The notes under the pieces: model-generated
Seen by the model: only the letters and a program-made list of their open reading frames with translations
The model's database searches: none
What the model was told of the DNA's origin: nothing
Program-made: the position numbers and the translations under genes
In this document: piece by piece, positions 41,306-48,782 of the stretch
Layout: each line of letters opens with the position of its first letter
How positions within the stretch are numbered: the first letter of the stretch is position 1
Origin: a virus
DNA length: 64,000 nucleotides
Direction: 5' to 3' (one strand)
IMG/VR virus record: IMGVR_UViG_3300046501_000082
Location: 1-64,000 of that record

Positions 41306-42225
41306 TTTAGATTCTCCACATAATCATTAAAGTTAAATACTTCACCTTCTTTACGACGCAAGTATAGGAAGAAAGCATTGTCTGCAAGGCGTTGTTGGTA
41401 GTCATCAGGCCATGACAAGGAGTAGGCTTCTATCACCCTTTCTACCATCTCTTTTTCCGTTGTACAACCACTTAGAAGCTTACTTGCAGCAACTGGCCCT
41501 GCACCATTTGTCTTGATCCCGTACTTATCTTTTGTATCTTGATGAACTACTTCCAAACCCATAATGTTATCTGCTGTGTCACCACAAATCACCTGAGTCC
41601 AGTATTCAGTGTATTGACTCTTAGCATCTTGCCAAAACACACCTTTATCAAGTTTGTTGTAGTTTAGATATTGTCCTTGTCCGTTTGCAGTGATGTCCTT
41701 ATCAACGTATGCCACAACAAGGTTATCAGACGTGCCCTCACGAAGTGCGTTCCAAGCCCTAATGTTTACAAGGTCATCCGTCTCTTCACCTCGGCTGACA
41801 ATACACTTTTCTTTGTACTTACGTTCCATGTATTCAAAACACTCGGCAAACAATAATGGTTTGGGTACACGCTGTGCTTTGTACTGGACAAACTGTGACT
41901 CATAAAACTTACGAAAATTCCCTTCACCTTGAATGCACACACGGTAATCATCACAACCGCTTGCCTCTACAATCGCTTCAATCTTTTGCTTGATTGTTTG
42001 AAATGCAAATTTAGGTTCACCACTCACTTCACTGATTGTTTCAAAGCTATAGTCTTTCTTGTCACGATTATTTTCTTTAGCCCAATCATTGAAAGCAGTC
42101 TTGGATTCAAACAGCTTCTTTCTGTCTTGGGCAATATTAGTGACAAGACATTTATTAGTTTGTTGCATTGACGCTGAAGCATACAGGATCGTGTCAGCAT
42201 CAACTAACAGTAACTTACTCGTCAT
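41302..42225 (-). CDS. 5'-3' exonuclease / flap endonuclease (T5 D15-like)
   Basis: A protein of about 307 residues starting MTSKLLLVDADTILYASAS behind GGAGG; the longer ORF start at 42330 would run back through the upstream gene. Conserved acids are in LLVDADT, SRGEETDDLVNI and VAYVDKDI, and the H3TH region is CGDTADNIMGLEVVHQ. It removes primers/flaps and degrades dsDNA ends in replication or recombination. Confidence 0.8.
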   Translation of the reverse strand: MTSKLLLVDADTILYASASMQQTNKCLVTNIAQDRKKLFESKTAFNDWAKENNRDKKDYSFETISEVSGEPKFAFQTIKQKIEAIVEASGCDDYRVCIQGEGNFRKFYESQFVQYKAQRVPKPLLFAECFEYMERKYKEKCIVSRGEETDDLVNIRAWNALREGTSDNLVVAYVDKDITANGQGQYLNYNKLDKGVFWQDAKSQYTEYWTQVICGDTADNIMGLEVVHQDTKDKYGIKTNGAGPVAASKLLSGCTTEKEMVERVIEAYSLSWPDDYQQRLADNAFFLYLRRKEGEVFNFNDYVENLK

Positions 42226-42427
42226 CTTCCTCCTCCCAAAGATCAAAGATGTCTTTAATTTGAGGATCATCATAATAATCTGATTCGCAAAGATTATCCC
42301 AGTCTTGACATTCAAGAGCTTCATTGACATCTACAAGAATAGTCTTGAATTGTTTATCGCTTACTTTAGCTTCACGAAGTGCTTCAACTAGTGTGTTAAA
42401 GATTTGTGTACCACCGCCCCATCCCAT
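42215..42427 (-). CDS. Unknown acidic small protein, 70 residues
   Basis: ATG 42427 (MGWGGGTQIFNTLVEALRE) follows GGAGG by five bases. The tail is highly acidic (WEEEDDE). It overlaps the exonuclease start. Confidence 0.55.
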   Translation of the reverse strand: MGWGGGTQIFNTLVEALREAKVSDKQFKTILVDVNEALECQDWDNLCESDYYDDPQIKDIFDLWEEEDDE

Positions 42428-42475
42428 ATAAACCTCCAGATATAAATAAGGGGGCTTTGCAGCCACAAATGTTAC

Positions 42476-42724
42476 TTAGCTATACGCTTCCTGAATCTGT
42501 TGAAGCTTATTTAACTCTTCAACTTTCTCTGCAAGGTTGTCTTGCTTCGCCTTAGCAGCTGCTGCTTTGATAATGTCTGCAACTTCTTTCTTATTGAATC
42601 CGTCTGAGCAGTATTCTTCGTGGTAACTAAACTCAGTTTTAAGTTCACCCAAGTCTTCTTTGAGAACCAAAATTTCTTGGTTCAGTTGATAAGCTCGGTT
42701 AAACAGGTTCTGACGTTCTTTCAT
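42476..42724 (-). CDS. Unknown coiled-coil protein, 82 residues
   Basis: Helical, heptad-rich (LNQEILVLKEDLGELKTEF) with a Lys/Ala-rich middle (ADIIKAAAAKAKQDN). The RBS GGAG lies in the 3' end of the upstream HNH gene, and start and stop overlap (ATGA). Confidence 0.6.
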   Translation of the reverse strand: MKERQNLFNRAYQLNQEILVLKEDLGELKTEFSYHEEYCSDGFNKKEVADIIKAAAAKAKQDNLAEKVEELNKLQQIQEAYS

Positions 42725-43254
42725 GATATATTCTCCATTTCTTTTAATTTGTCGGGATCACGTCCCAGTTCATTTAAGCGTTTGTGTTCTTTACCGTGAC
42801 AGCTTGTACAAAGCCAAATAACATCAAGCCAGTGTTCAGGTAAATAAGACCAATGGTGTCCTTGGATTTTCTTTTCAGAAGTTCCGCAGTGCTCACAAGC
42901 TTCAGGTCTTATTAATGTACCGTTCCTTCTGGCAACCGTCATTGCGTCCCTTGCTTTATACTTTTGAGGGTTATTCTTCCTATCTTCTTTGGAATAATCA
43001 GACCTCTTCTTTCTAAACTCCGGGTCAGAGGAATACTTTTGATTCCGTTGCTCAATAGTTCTCTTTCTTCTGTCTACTTCGTTGGGTCTGTTTCTATCGT
43101 AATTATTATAATGCTCTTTCTTATCTTTTCGGTTCTGTTTAACATCAATCTTGGTGCATTCTTTACATCTGTTTGAGTAGCCACCAAGATTTACCGGATG
43201 TTTATAGAATTCCGTAACCTCTTTTTCAACACCACATCTATAACATTTCTTCAT
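42721..43254 (-). CDS. HNH homing endonuclease with N-terminal zinc finger
   Basis: The 177-residue protein starts MKKCYRCGVEKEVTEFYKH, a C-x-x-C finger typical of phage HNH genes. A basic linker and the core CEHCGTSEKKIQGHHWSYLP through WLCTSCHGKEHKRL follow. It is inserted between SSB and a small coiled-coil gene. SSB carries an odd C-terminal extension next to this insertion. Confidence 0.8.
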   Translation of the reverse strand: MKKCYRCGVEKEVTEFYKHPVNLGGYSNRCKECTKIDVKQNRKDKKEHYNNYDRNRPNEVDRRKRTIEQRNQKYSSDPEFRKKRSDYSKEDRKNNPQKYKARDAMTVARRNGTLIRPEACEHCGTSEKKIQGHHWSYLPEHWLDVIWLCTSCHGKEHKRLNELGRDPDKLKEMENIS

Positions 43255-43295
43255 CACAACCAACCTTTAAAATGGACTTCCTTGTCCAATACATC

Positions 43296-44021
43296 TTAGA
43301 TGATCATGAGCAACCGATCACTGATGCGCATAAAGGGCAAATCTTGTTCAAAAGAATTGTCATCAGCCACAGGAGCAGCTTTAGTCTTTGGTGCGGGCAC
43401 TTCCTCTTCCACTGGCTTAGTCTCAGCCTTTTTAACTTTGTAGCTGCCCATAACGTCGTCAACAACTTCATCGGATGAACCTTTCGATTCATATGGTACG
43501 TGTTCAATCACTTGAACAGTATCCAGAGTTACGGTGAGCTGACCTTCTACGTTTTTATATCCGAACAACTTAAGTGTACACACACTGCCGTTGCCGATGT
43601 TGTCTGTAAAAGCATTACCGTCTTTATCGATGACATTGACAGCCATTTTATTGCCCTTCTTACTAAACTCAGGCTTAGCAATGTTGAAACCCCACAAACC
43701 ATCTACCAGATCATAATTACCTTTACCTTCTTCTACTTGCGAAGACAATGGAAATTTAATTTTCCGAGGAGGCTTAGATGTTTTCGTGATACCTACTTGG
43801 GAAAATGATTTGTTAACCATCACTTCATCAAGCAAGCGATCCTTAGCTTCTTCATCCACGAACACTGTAGCACTGAACTCTTTGTCCACGCTTTGATACT
43901 TCAGCTTTGGCTCATGTACGGCTGCGTAGAACACTACAGCATTCTTAATGTAAACGTTTGCTGTCTCCAAAGTGCCAGATTTAGGCAGGTCACGTACAAT
44001 CACTTCTGTTTTGCTAGCCAT
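43296..44021 (-). CDS. Single-stranded DNA-binding protein (gp2.5/DUF2815-like)
   Basis: The 241-residue protein has an OB-like core (AVVFYAAVHEPKLKYQSVDK, YDLVDGLWGFNIAKPEFSK, LTVTLDTVQVIEHVPYE) and an acidic C-terminal tail, DDNSFEQDLPF. That tail normally ends the protein and binds helicase and polymerase. Here 11 more residues (MRISDRLLMII) follow. ATG 44021 has no strong RBS but a promoter-like region and a palindrome lie upstream. Confidence 0.78.
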   Translation of the reverse strand: MASKTEVIVRDLPKSGTLETANVYIKNAVVFYAAVHEPKLKYQSVDKEFSATVFVDEEAKDRLLDEVMVNKSFSQVGITKTSKPPRKIKFPLSSQVEEGKGNYDLVDGLWGFNIAKPEFSKKGNKMAVNVIDKDGNAFTDNIGNGSVCTLKLFGYKNVEGQLTVTLDTVQVIEHVPYESKGSSDEVVDDVMGSYKVKKAETKPVEEEVPAPKTKAAPVADDNSFEQDLPFMRISDRLLMII

Positions 44022-44058
44022 ATTTAATTTTCTCTATTTGGTGTGTATTAAGTTTTGT

Positions 44059-44072
44059 TCACATTATTGTGA
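44059..44072. promoter_or_regulatory. Palindrome in the SSB gene leader
   Basis: TCACA-TTAT-TGTGA is a perfect 5-bp inverted repeat about 40 bases upstream of the SSB ATG and just downstream of a possible -10 (TAATAT with TTGTAG 17 bases before it on the minus strand). It could be an operator. Confidence 0.3.
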
Positions 44073-44108
44073 GATATTACCTTGCTATTTGTATCACTAC
44101 AAATTCTT

Positions 44109-44354
44109 TTAGTGCATTGTTTCTTTCTTCTTAACCCGTGTATTCACAATAGGACTTCCTTCTTCATCACCTTCCAAATCTTCTGTGCTCGACTGAAAGT
44201 CACCATCCCCTGTAAACATCTGTGCAAACTCTGTAGCACTTTCACGCTTATAATCTTCCCAAGCAAAGAAGTCTGAAGCTGATTCAAAAGAATATTCAGT
44301 TTCATAAATCAAGGCTTGAAGAGTTTCTTTAGTTTTAACTTTTACGCCTGCCAT
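44109..44354 (-). CDS. Unknown protein, 81 residues
   Basis: ATG 44354 (MAGVKVKTKETLQALIYETE) follows the previous stop by one base. The middle is acidic, the tail basic (NTRVKKKETMH). No known motif. Confidence 0.55.
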   Translation of the reverse strand: MAGVKVKTKETLQALIYETEYSFESASDFFAWEDYKRESATEFAQMFTGDGDFQSSTEDLEGDEEGSPIVNTRVKKKETMH

Positions 44355-44355
44355 A

Positions 44356-44535
44356 TTAGCGTACTTGCCGTTGAGACTGCAATTGATAGACACTCTGTAC
44401 AATCTTAGCCTTCGGATAACCTTGACGCTTCACCAATGCAAGTTCATCACGAGCCTCAGAACGTGTCTCAAGATCAGTTACAATGGCTTCTTGTGCAGCA
44501 ATGATGGAATAGGTGTAGATAGTTTTAGTGCCCAT
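44356..44535 (-). CDS. Unknown small protein, 59 residues
   Basis: ATG 44535 follows AGGAGA by seven bases. Product MGTKTIYTYSIIAAQEAIVT... ends QSQRQVR. Translationally linked to the next gene (TAATATG). Confidence 0.55.
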   Translation of the reverse strand: MGTKTIYTYSIIAAQEAIVTDLETRSEARDELALVKRQGYPKAKIVQSVYQLQSQRQVR

Positions 44536-44555
44536 TTTGTTTCTCCTAGATTAAA

Positions 44556-44978
44556 TTATTTGTTTACAGACATTGCTTTTGGATCAAAGTAACCTACAAA
44601 CCAAGGATAATAATCATCGTCATTATCTGTACCGATGGATACTACCACTTCATTAGTAGTTGTGTCTACTAGATCAAGGATCGAACAAGATTTACTTGTC
44701 CAGTCTTCTTCAGGATCACCGCTTCGAGTTCGATAAACTCCCTTAACTTCTACACCACTGAAAGGGTTTTTAATTTCCTCCTCATCAATTTTTAGTTCGC
44801 CTAAGTAACTCCGATAACCATCACTCGGATCTTCCATGGCTACATATACAACACCATCAAGTTTAAAGCGAATACACTGACAAGCTTCAAAGTAATCATC
44901 CCACTTTTTAATGCTCCCTGTGTACTCGTCAACACCTTGAAGCTGCATCACTCTGCCATGAAAATACTCCGTATCCAT
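44556..44978 (-). CDS. Unknown acidic protein, 140 residues
   Basis: ATG 44978 overlaps the upstream stop (TGATG) and has GGAGGGG before it. Strongly acidic (DNDDDYYPW near the C terminus). No family recognised. Confidence 0.6.
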   Translation of the reverse strand: MDTEYFHGRVMQLQGVDEYTGSIKKWDDYFEACQCIRFKLDGVVYVAMEDPSDGYRSYLGELKIDEEEIKNPFSGVEVKGVYRTRSGDPEEDWTSKSCSILDLVDTTTNEVVVSIGTDNDDDYYPWFVGYFDPKAMSVNK

Positions 44979-45361
44979 CACTTCCCCTCCTGCACTTTAT
45001 TCAAATATTCCTGAAACAGTTGTGCAGCAACCACTCCATACGAAGGCTCCCTACCATTCAACTTCTCACTAACGTGACGCATAGCTGTGTCATAAGAAGA
45101 TTCGAATGAAGAGGGATCATTTGTGTACTGGTCCATCCACATGTTGAAGGCTGCTGCGTAATCAGGTACTTGCTCGCCTACATCCGTACCGTTCAGTTCA
45201 TCGATAATTCTTGCAGATGTCTCCACCACATCTTGTGCAGAATTACCATAGACTACCACCTTACTGTGCCATGTATTGCTATTTTCCTCTACGAAGTCGA
45301 CACCAGCCTCAAAAATACCCGATTCGTTTTCTCCGTGAAGATCACCTTGTTTGTACATCAT
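44978..45361 (-). CDS. Unknown protein, 127 residues
   Basis: I chose ATG 45361 (MMYKQGDLHGENESGIF) with GAGGAGAG upstream. Acidic, soluble, no recognised motif. It is the first gene after the polymerase 3' exon. Confidence 0.6.
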   Translation of the reverse strand: MMYKQGDLHGENESGIFEAGVDFVEENSNTWHSKVVVYGNSAQDVVETSARIIDELNGTDVGEQVPDYAAAFNMWMDQYTNDPSSFESSYDTAMRHVSEKLNGREPSYGVVAAQLFQEYLNKVQEGK

Positions 45362-45448
45362 TTCTCTCCTCTTCTCATTAGCTAAGAACATTCTGTTCAA
45401 TTAGCTTGCGGCTATTGTGAAGCAATTTTATGGGGTTGTCAAGGTTTA

Positions 45449-45709
45449 TTAATGGCAGTTATCCCATCCACTACCAATCACATAACCTGACGTCAATTCT
45501 ACGTTAAGTTTGTAATACTGTCCAGCTTCTTTTACAGATTCCGCTGCCAATTCCCCAGCACGGCACCATGAACGAAAGAAACGTCCGTCTTTTGCATGAC
45601 CAACATCACTCCAGATACGGCCTTCTTCACAGAAATCTTTTGCTTCTTTCTCTGTATCAAACATCTTAAACTTAACTAGGCTTCTTGTCAACTCTAATTG
45701 CGCTTCATC
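45449..45709 (-). CDS. DNA polymerase, exon 2 (motif C and C terminus)
   Basis: These 86 codons start DEAQLELTRSLVKF and end SGWDNCH, matching the T7 gp5 pattern from H-DE-IQV to its NWAICH end. The first two residues are the catalytic Asp and Glu of motif C (Asp727, Glu728 of the joined protein). An ATG overlaps the junction at 45712 but is not the true start: without exon 1 the piece has no polymerase function. Confidence 0.9.
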   Translation of the reverse strand, partial: DEAQLELTRSLVKFKMFDTEKEAKDFCEEGRIWSDVGHAKDGRFFRSWCRAGELAAESVKEAGQYYKLNVELTSGYVIGSGWDNCH

Positions 45710-45946
45710 CATTCAGTTATTGAGTTCGCTAAACTCACTCCGCTTTCACGGAGAATCAGACTATATCACAAACTCTTTCGAGTTTCCTGCCGCTTCGAGT
45801 GCGCTTGCACCCTACTCCCTTCCGGGATAGTCGTTACACGTTCCTATTTCTAGGCTTCGCTCGGGATTGGCATGGCTTTCGCTTTAGCTTTCCCCGAATT
45901 CAACAGGTTATTCAATGCACTTCACAATGCAAGGCCACAATTATTT
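45710..45946 (-). ncRNA. Group I self-splicing intron (T4 td-like, about 237 nt) in the DNA polymerase gene
   Basis: Read on the minus strand, exon 1 ends in T of the His codon and the intron ends in G, as group I rules require. P1 can form between exon CCAU and intron GUGG with a terminal U-G pair. The core shows CGGGGAAAGC and CCAATCCCGAGC (P4-P5 region), then TAACGACTATCCC and GATATAGTCTGATTC, the P7/P3 signature shared with T4 td. A hairpin-rich 3' part ends ATAACTGAATG. Joining CAT to GATGAAGCG restores His-Asp-Glu. No ORF lies inside; reading on without splicing hits TAA five bases in. Confidence 0.93.
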
Positions 45947-48124
45947 ATGGTACGCAATCATTTGTTGGCAATACTTTTTACTTTTCCAATCGTCTTTAAA
46001 GAAATCTACCGCGAACCCTTCGGCTTTAAGCTTACGATCATGAATAACCATCGCTCGCTTTGCACAAATTACACCTGCGCTTTGAAATCCACTGTTAATC
46101 ACATTGCCTTTTGAACGAATAGGAAGTTTACGTTTATCAATACCTACAAGAAACTTCTTCTGTCCTGTTGTTTCCCAGTATTGCTGCATACGTTCTTTGA
46201 GTTCTTTGAGCGGATTAGCCAAAGTCCAGAACTCATCAAAAATAATCTGTGCCGTTTCTAGGTCACAACCAACAATTTTAGCTACCCGTGCAACTTGGGC
46301 GTTGTAACTACATCCGTACTTCACAGATTTAGCGCTATTTCGTGGGAAATCACGGCCAATAATCTCTGTAATACGGCGGGCCAATACAGAGTGACAATCA
46401 TTAGGCTTTTCAGCAGTCAGACTTACACCGTACTCCGGGCCACCTTTATAACGGTACACATAATGACTTTCAATCTTAGCCTCAAGGCTGTCAAAATCAT
46501 AACCAAGTTGTACATAGCCTTCACCAACACCAAACAAACTCCTCATTTCCTCCCCGTAAAGGGATGTATTTCGTGGAATGTTCGCCACTAAACGATGCTT
46601 GAATCTGCTGGTCCCAGCGCCGCAAGTATCTGCTGGTGTTGGAATACGTCCATCCTCACGAACGTTCGGCATAAAACCACTTTCATGCTCTTCGTCATTT
46701 TCCTCTGGATCATACCCGCCCCCCAGAATACTATTACGGCGGTGGCTGTAAGTCAAGAAGTCAGCAAGCTTTCTAGCGTGTGGAAAGCTACTTTCTAGTG
46801 CAATAAGACCGGGGCAGATCTCTTTCTCTTGTCCTACCGTCAGCGTGGGGTTGGTTAACACTTTAAAGCTTTTAGCGCACCCTTTTGCCAACAACTTAGC
46901 CTTAATGTTGTTTTTATTAAGGTTCAAGTGCTCTAGACGATATTTGCAGAAAGGACTTGCTAGTGTCTGTTCAACATATCGTTCTACTGCTGCTTCGAAC
47001 TTCTCCTGTGTCAGACGGTTCTTCTTGGCATCACAGGTAAGATCACGCTCCTTCCAAGCGGAAGGGTTCCAGTGAAACTTAGACACTAGCCATTCTTTAA
47101 TGTGGGTTGTGTCTTTCAAAGTTGATGGTACTTCAGTGAGCAATGGTACAGCAGGCATTGGTAGTGGATACTCTTTACCAAAGATTGTTGCTACGTTATC
47201 TTCACTAATTGTTCCTTCGTGTTTAGCTACAAACTTCTTAATGTTTTCATTAAGTTCGCCAGACTTCTTAAACTGTTTTTCCGAAGGTGTGTAGAAATCC
47301 ATGCGCGTCTTAGCCAATGGTTTTGGTGGCAAGACAGGTTCAACTTCACTGCGCAAGGCCTCAAGTTTGATGTCAAGATCACGAACCAGTTCAATTGCAC
47401 GTTCTGTCTTAAAGTCAAATCCTCGGTGCTCTTGGCGAGTGATAATCTCCGCAACAGACTTTTCCAGACTGATAGCGTCTAACCAATCCCAATCACCTTT
47501 CTCAGCCTCCAGCATCTTGTAAACTTTTGTGTTCGCCAAGACATCTATGATGCAATAAAATAACATGTCCGCTGCAAAATGTTTGAAACGAATAGATTCG
47601 TGAATGTGTTTACGAAAAGAATACTTGCGCAAGCCAGCTTTCTCAGACAAAGAGTCCAAGCTATGTCCGCCCAACCTATCCGGGTTAAGCGCTTTGCTTA
47701 TTACAAGTGTATCTTCAAATAGAACAGGTTTACCGCACCAAGTATCTTGTTCAACGGTGAAGTCCATATCTTCTTCAATCTTACCAACCATCAAGTCAAA
47801 ATTGATCTGGTTGTGAGCCACCACTTTATGCAGTGGGTTGTTTAGGACGTAAGCCTTAAACTCAGCAATAGATCGCTTTTCAAACTCAAGAGGTTGATAG
47901 TTTTCAAGAAGATATGTTTGCCCCTCAATTACCTCTTCGTAACGGCGACCATCAAGAATATATTCAGGACCGTCATAAAAGGCAATAATCTTACCAGTTT
48001 GATGTTCTTCCACAACAGTACAATGAGTCTTAAAAGTCTCTTTCAGCTTGAATGGGCTGCTTGTGTAATCGATAGCCTCTTGATTCAAAAGACCTGTTGT
48101 TTCCCGGTCCCAAGTAATATCCAA
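45947..48124 (-). CDS. DNA polymerase (T7 gp5-like family A), exon 1, TTG start
   Basis: Exon 1 gives 726 residues; with exon 2 the enzyme has 812. Proofreading acids are in WDRETTGLL (Asp6, Glu8), AHNQINFD and YCIIDVLAN. Motif A is DFDSLEAKIESHY (Asp543) and motif B is RNSAKSVKYGCSYN (Arg595, Lys599). Motif C begins with His726, where exon 1 stops. TTG 48124 was chosen: AAAGGAG lies seven bases upstream and the protein then starts MDITWDRE; the longer ORF runs back into the HNH gene. It is the replicative polymerase of the phage. Confidence 0.9.
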
Positions 48125-48128
48125 TTTC

Positions 48129-48773
48129 TTACTCCTTTGTTCTTCCAAAATACTTAATCTCGCCAGCAGCTCTGGCATCACAGGCTTCTTCGAAGGTGTC
48201 AAAATAGCCTAAGTTAATATCTTTTCTTTCAACCCCAATACGGGCACGCCACTTCTGTTGTTTTTCAACCCATGCCACACCTGTTCTGCCAGACTTGTTG
48301 TTTTTAAAGATACCTTTATTAAAGCTTTGAACTCTCCAAGTATCCCATACGCAGTTTTCTCTAGAGTAACCAAGTTTAGGATCTTCTCGTTCTAAAGTCA
48401 AACCCTCTTTATACGAGTCACCCATATCCCTCAAGAAGTTTTCAAACTGACGCCAGTCCTCTTGATCCAAACCAGCGCCCTTTCCTCCGTACTTATCCCA
48501 ATTGGGGTCGTTTGGATTGGTGCAGCGTGAAACCATTGAACCCCATACAGCATAAATCTTAGATTTCCACATGCCATGTGTTCTATAAGAGCGTTCTGCT
48601 CTAAGGCAACCACACGATTGAGAATTTCCGTCTTTAATTTGATCCGCCCTAACTACTTTTTCTTTACCACAGTCGCACAAACAATTCCAGTAGGGCCTAC
48701 CATTTTTAGATTCAGCAAAACTTATGATCGTCCATCTGTTATATTTATTACCTGTCAAGTCTTCGTGAGCCAT
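48129..48773 (-). CDS. HNH homing endonuclease with AP2-like domain, next to the intron-bearing gene
   Basis: The 214-residue protein has the zinc-ribbon start NCLCDCGKEKVVRADQI and QSCGCLRAER, the HNH core YGGKGAGLDQEDWRQFE then LTLEREDPKLGYSRENC, and an AP2-like end (SGRTGVAWVEKQQKWRARI). It sits directly upstream of the polymerase gene and carries the polymerase RBS in its final codons. It may mobilise the nearby endonuclease-free intron. Confidence 0.87.
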   Translation of the reverse strand: MAHEDLTGNKYNRWTIISFAESKNGRPYWNCLCDCGKEKVVRADQIKDGNSQSCGCLRAERSYRTHGMWKSKIYAVWGSMVSRCTNPNDPNWDKYGGKGAGLDQEDWRQFENFLRDMGDSYKEGLTLEREDPKLGYSRENCVWDTWRVQSFNKGIFKNNKSGRTGVAWVEKQQKWRARIGVERKDINLGYFDTFEEACDARAAGEIKYFGRTKE

Positions 48774-48782
48774 TATTAGTCC

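Noticed and set aside
45710-45960. tRNA-like appearance of the hairpin-rich gap in the polymerase gene
   Set aside because: No acceptor stem or T-arm consensus; group I core elements and exact restoration of His-Asp-Glu explain it better.
45941-48202. Reading the 753-residue polymerase ORF as a naturally truncated or inactive polymerase
   Set aside because: It lacks only motif C onward, and that missing part is found downstream in order with an intron between.
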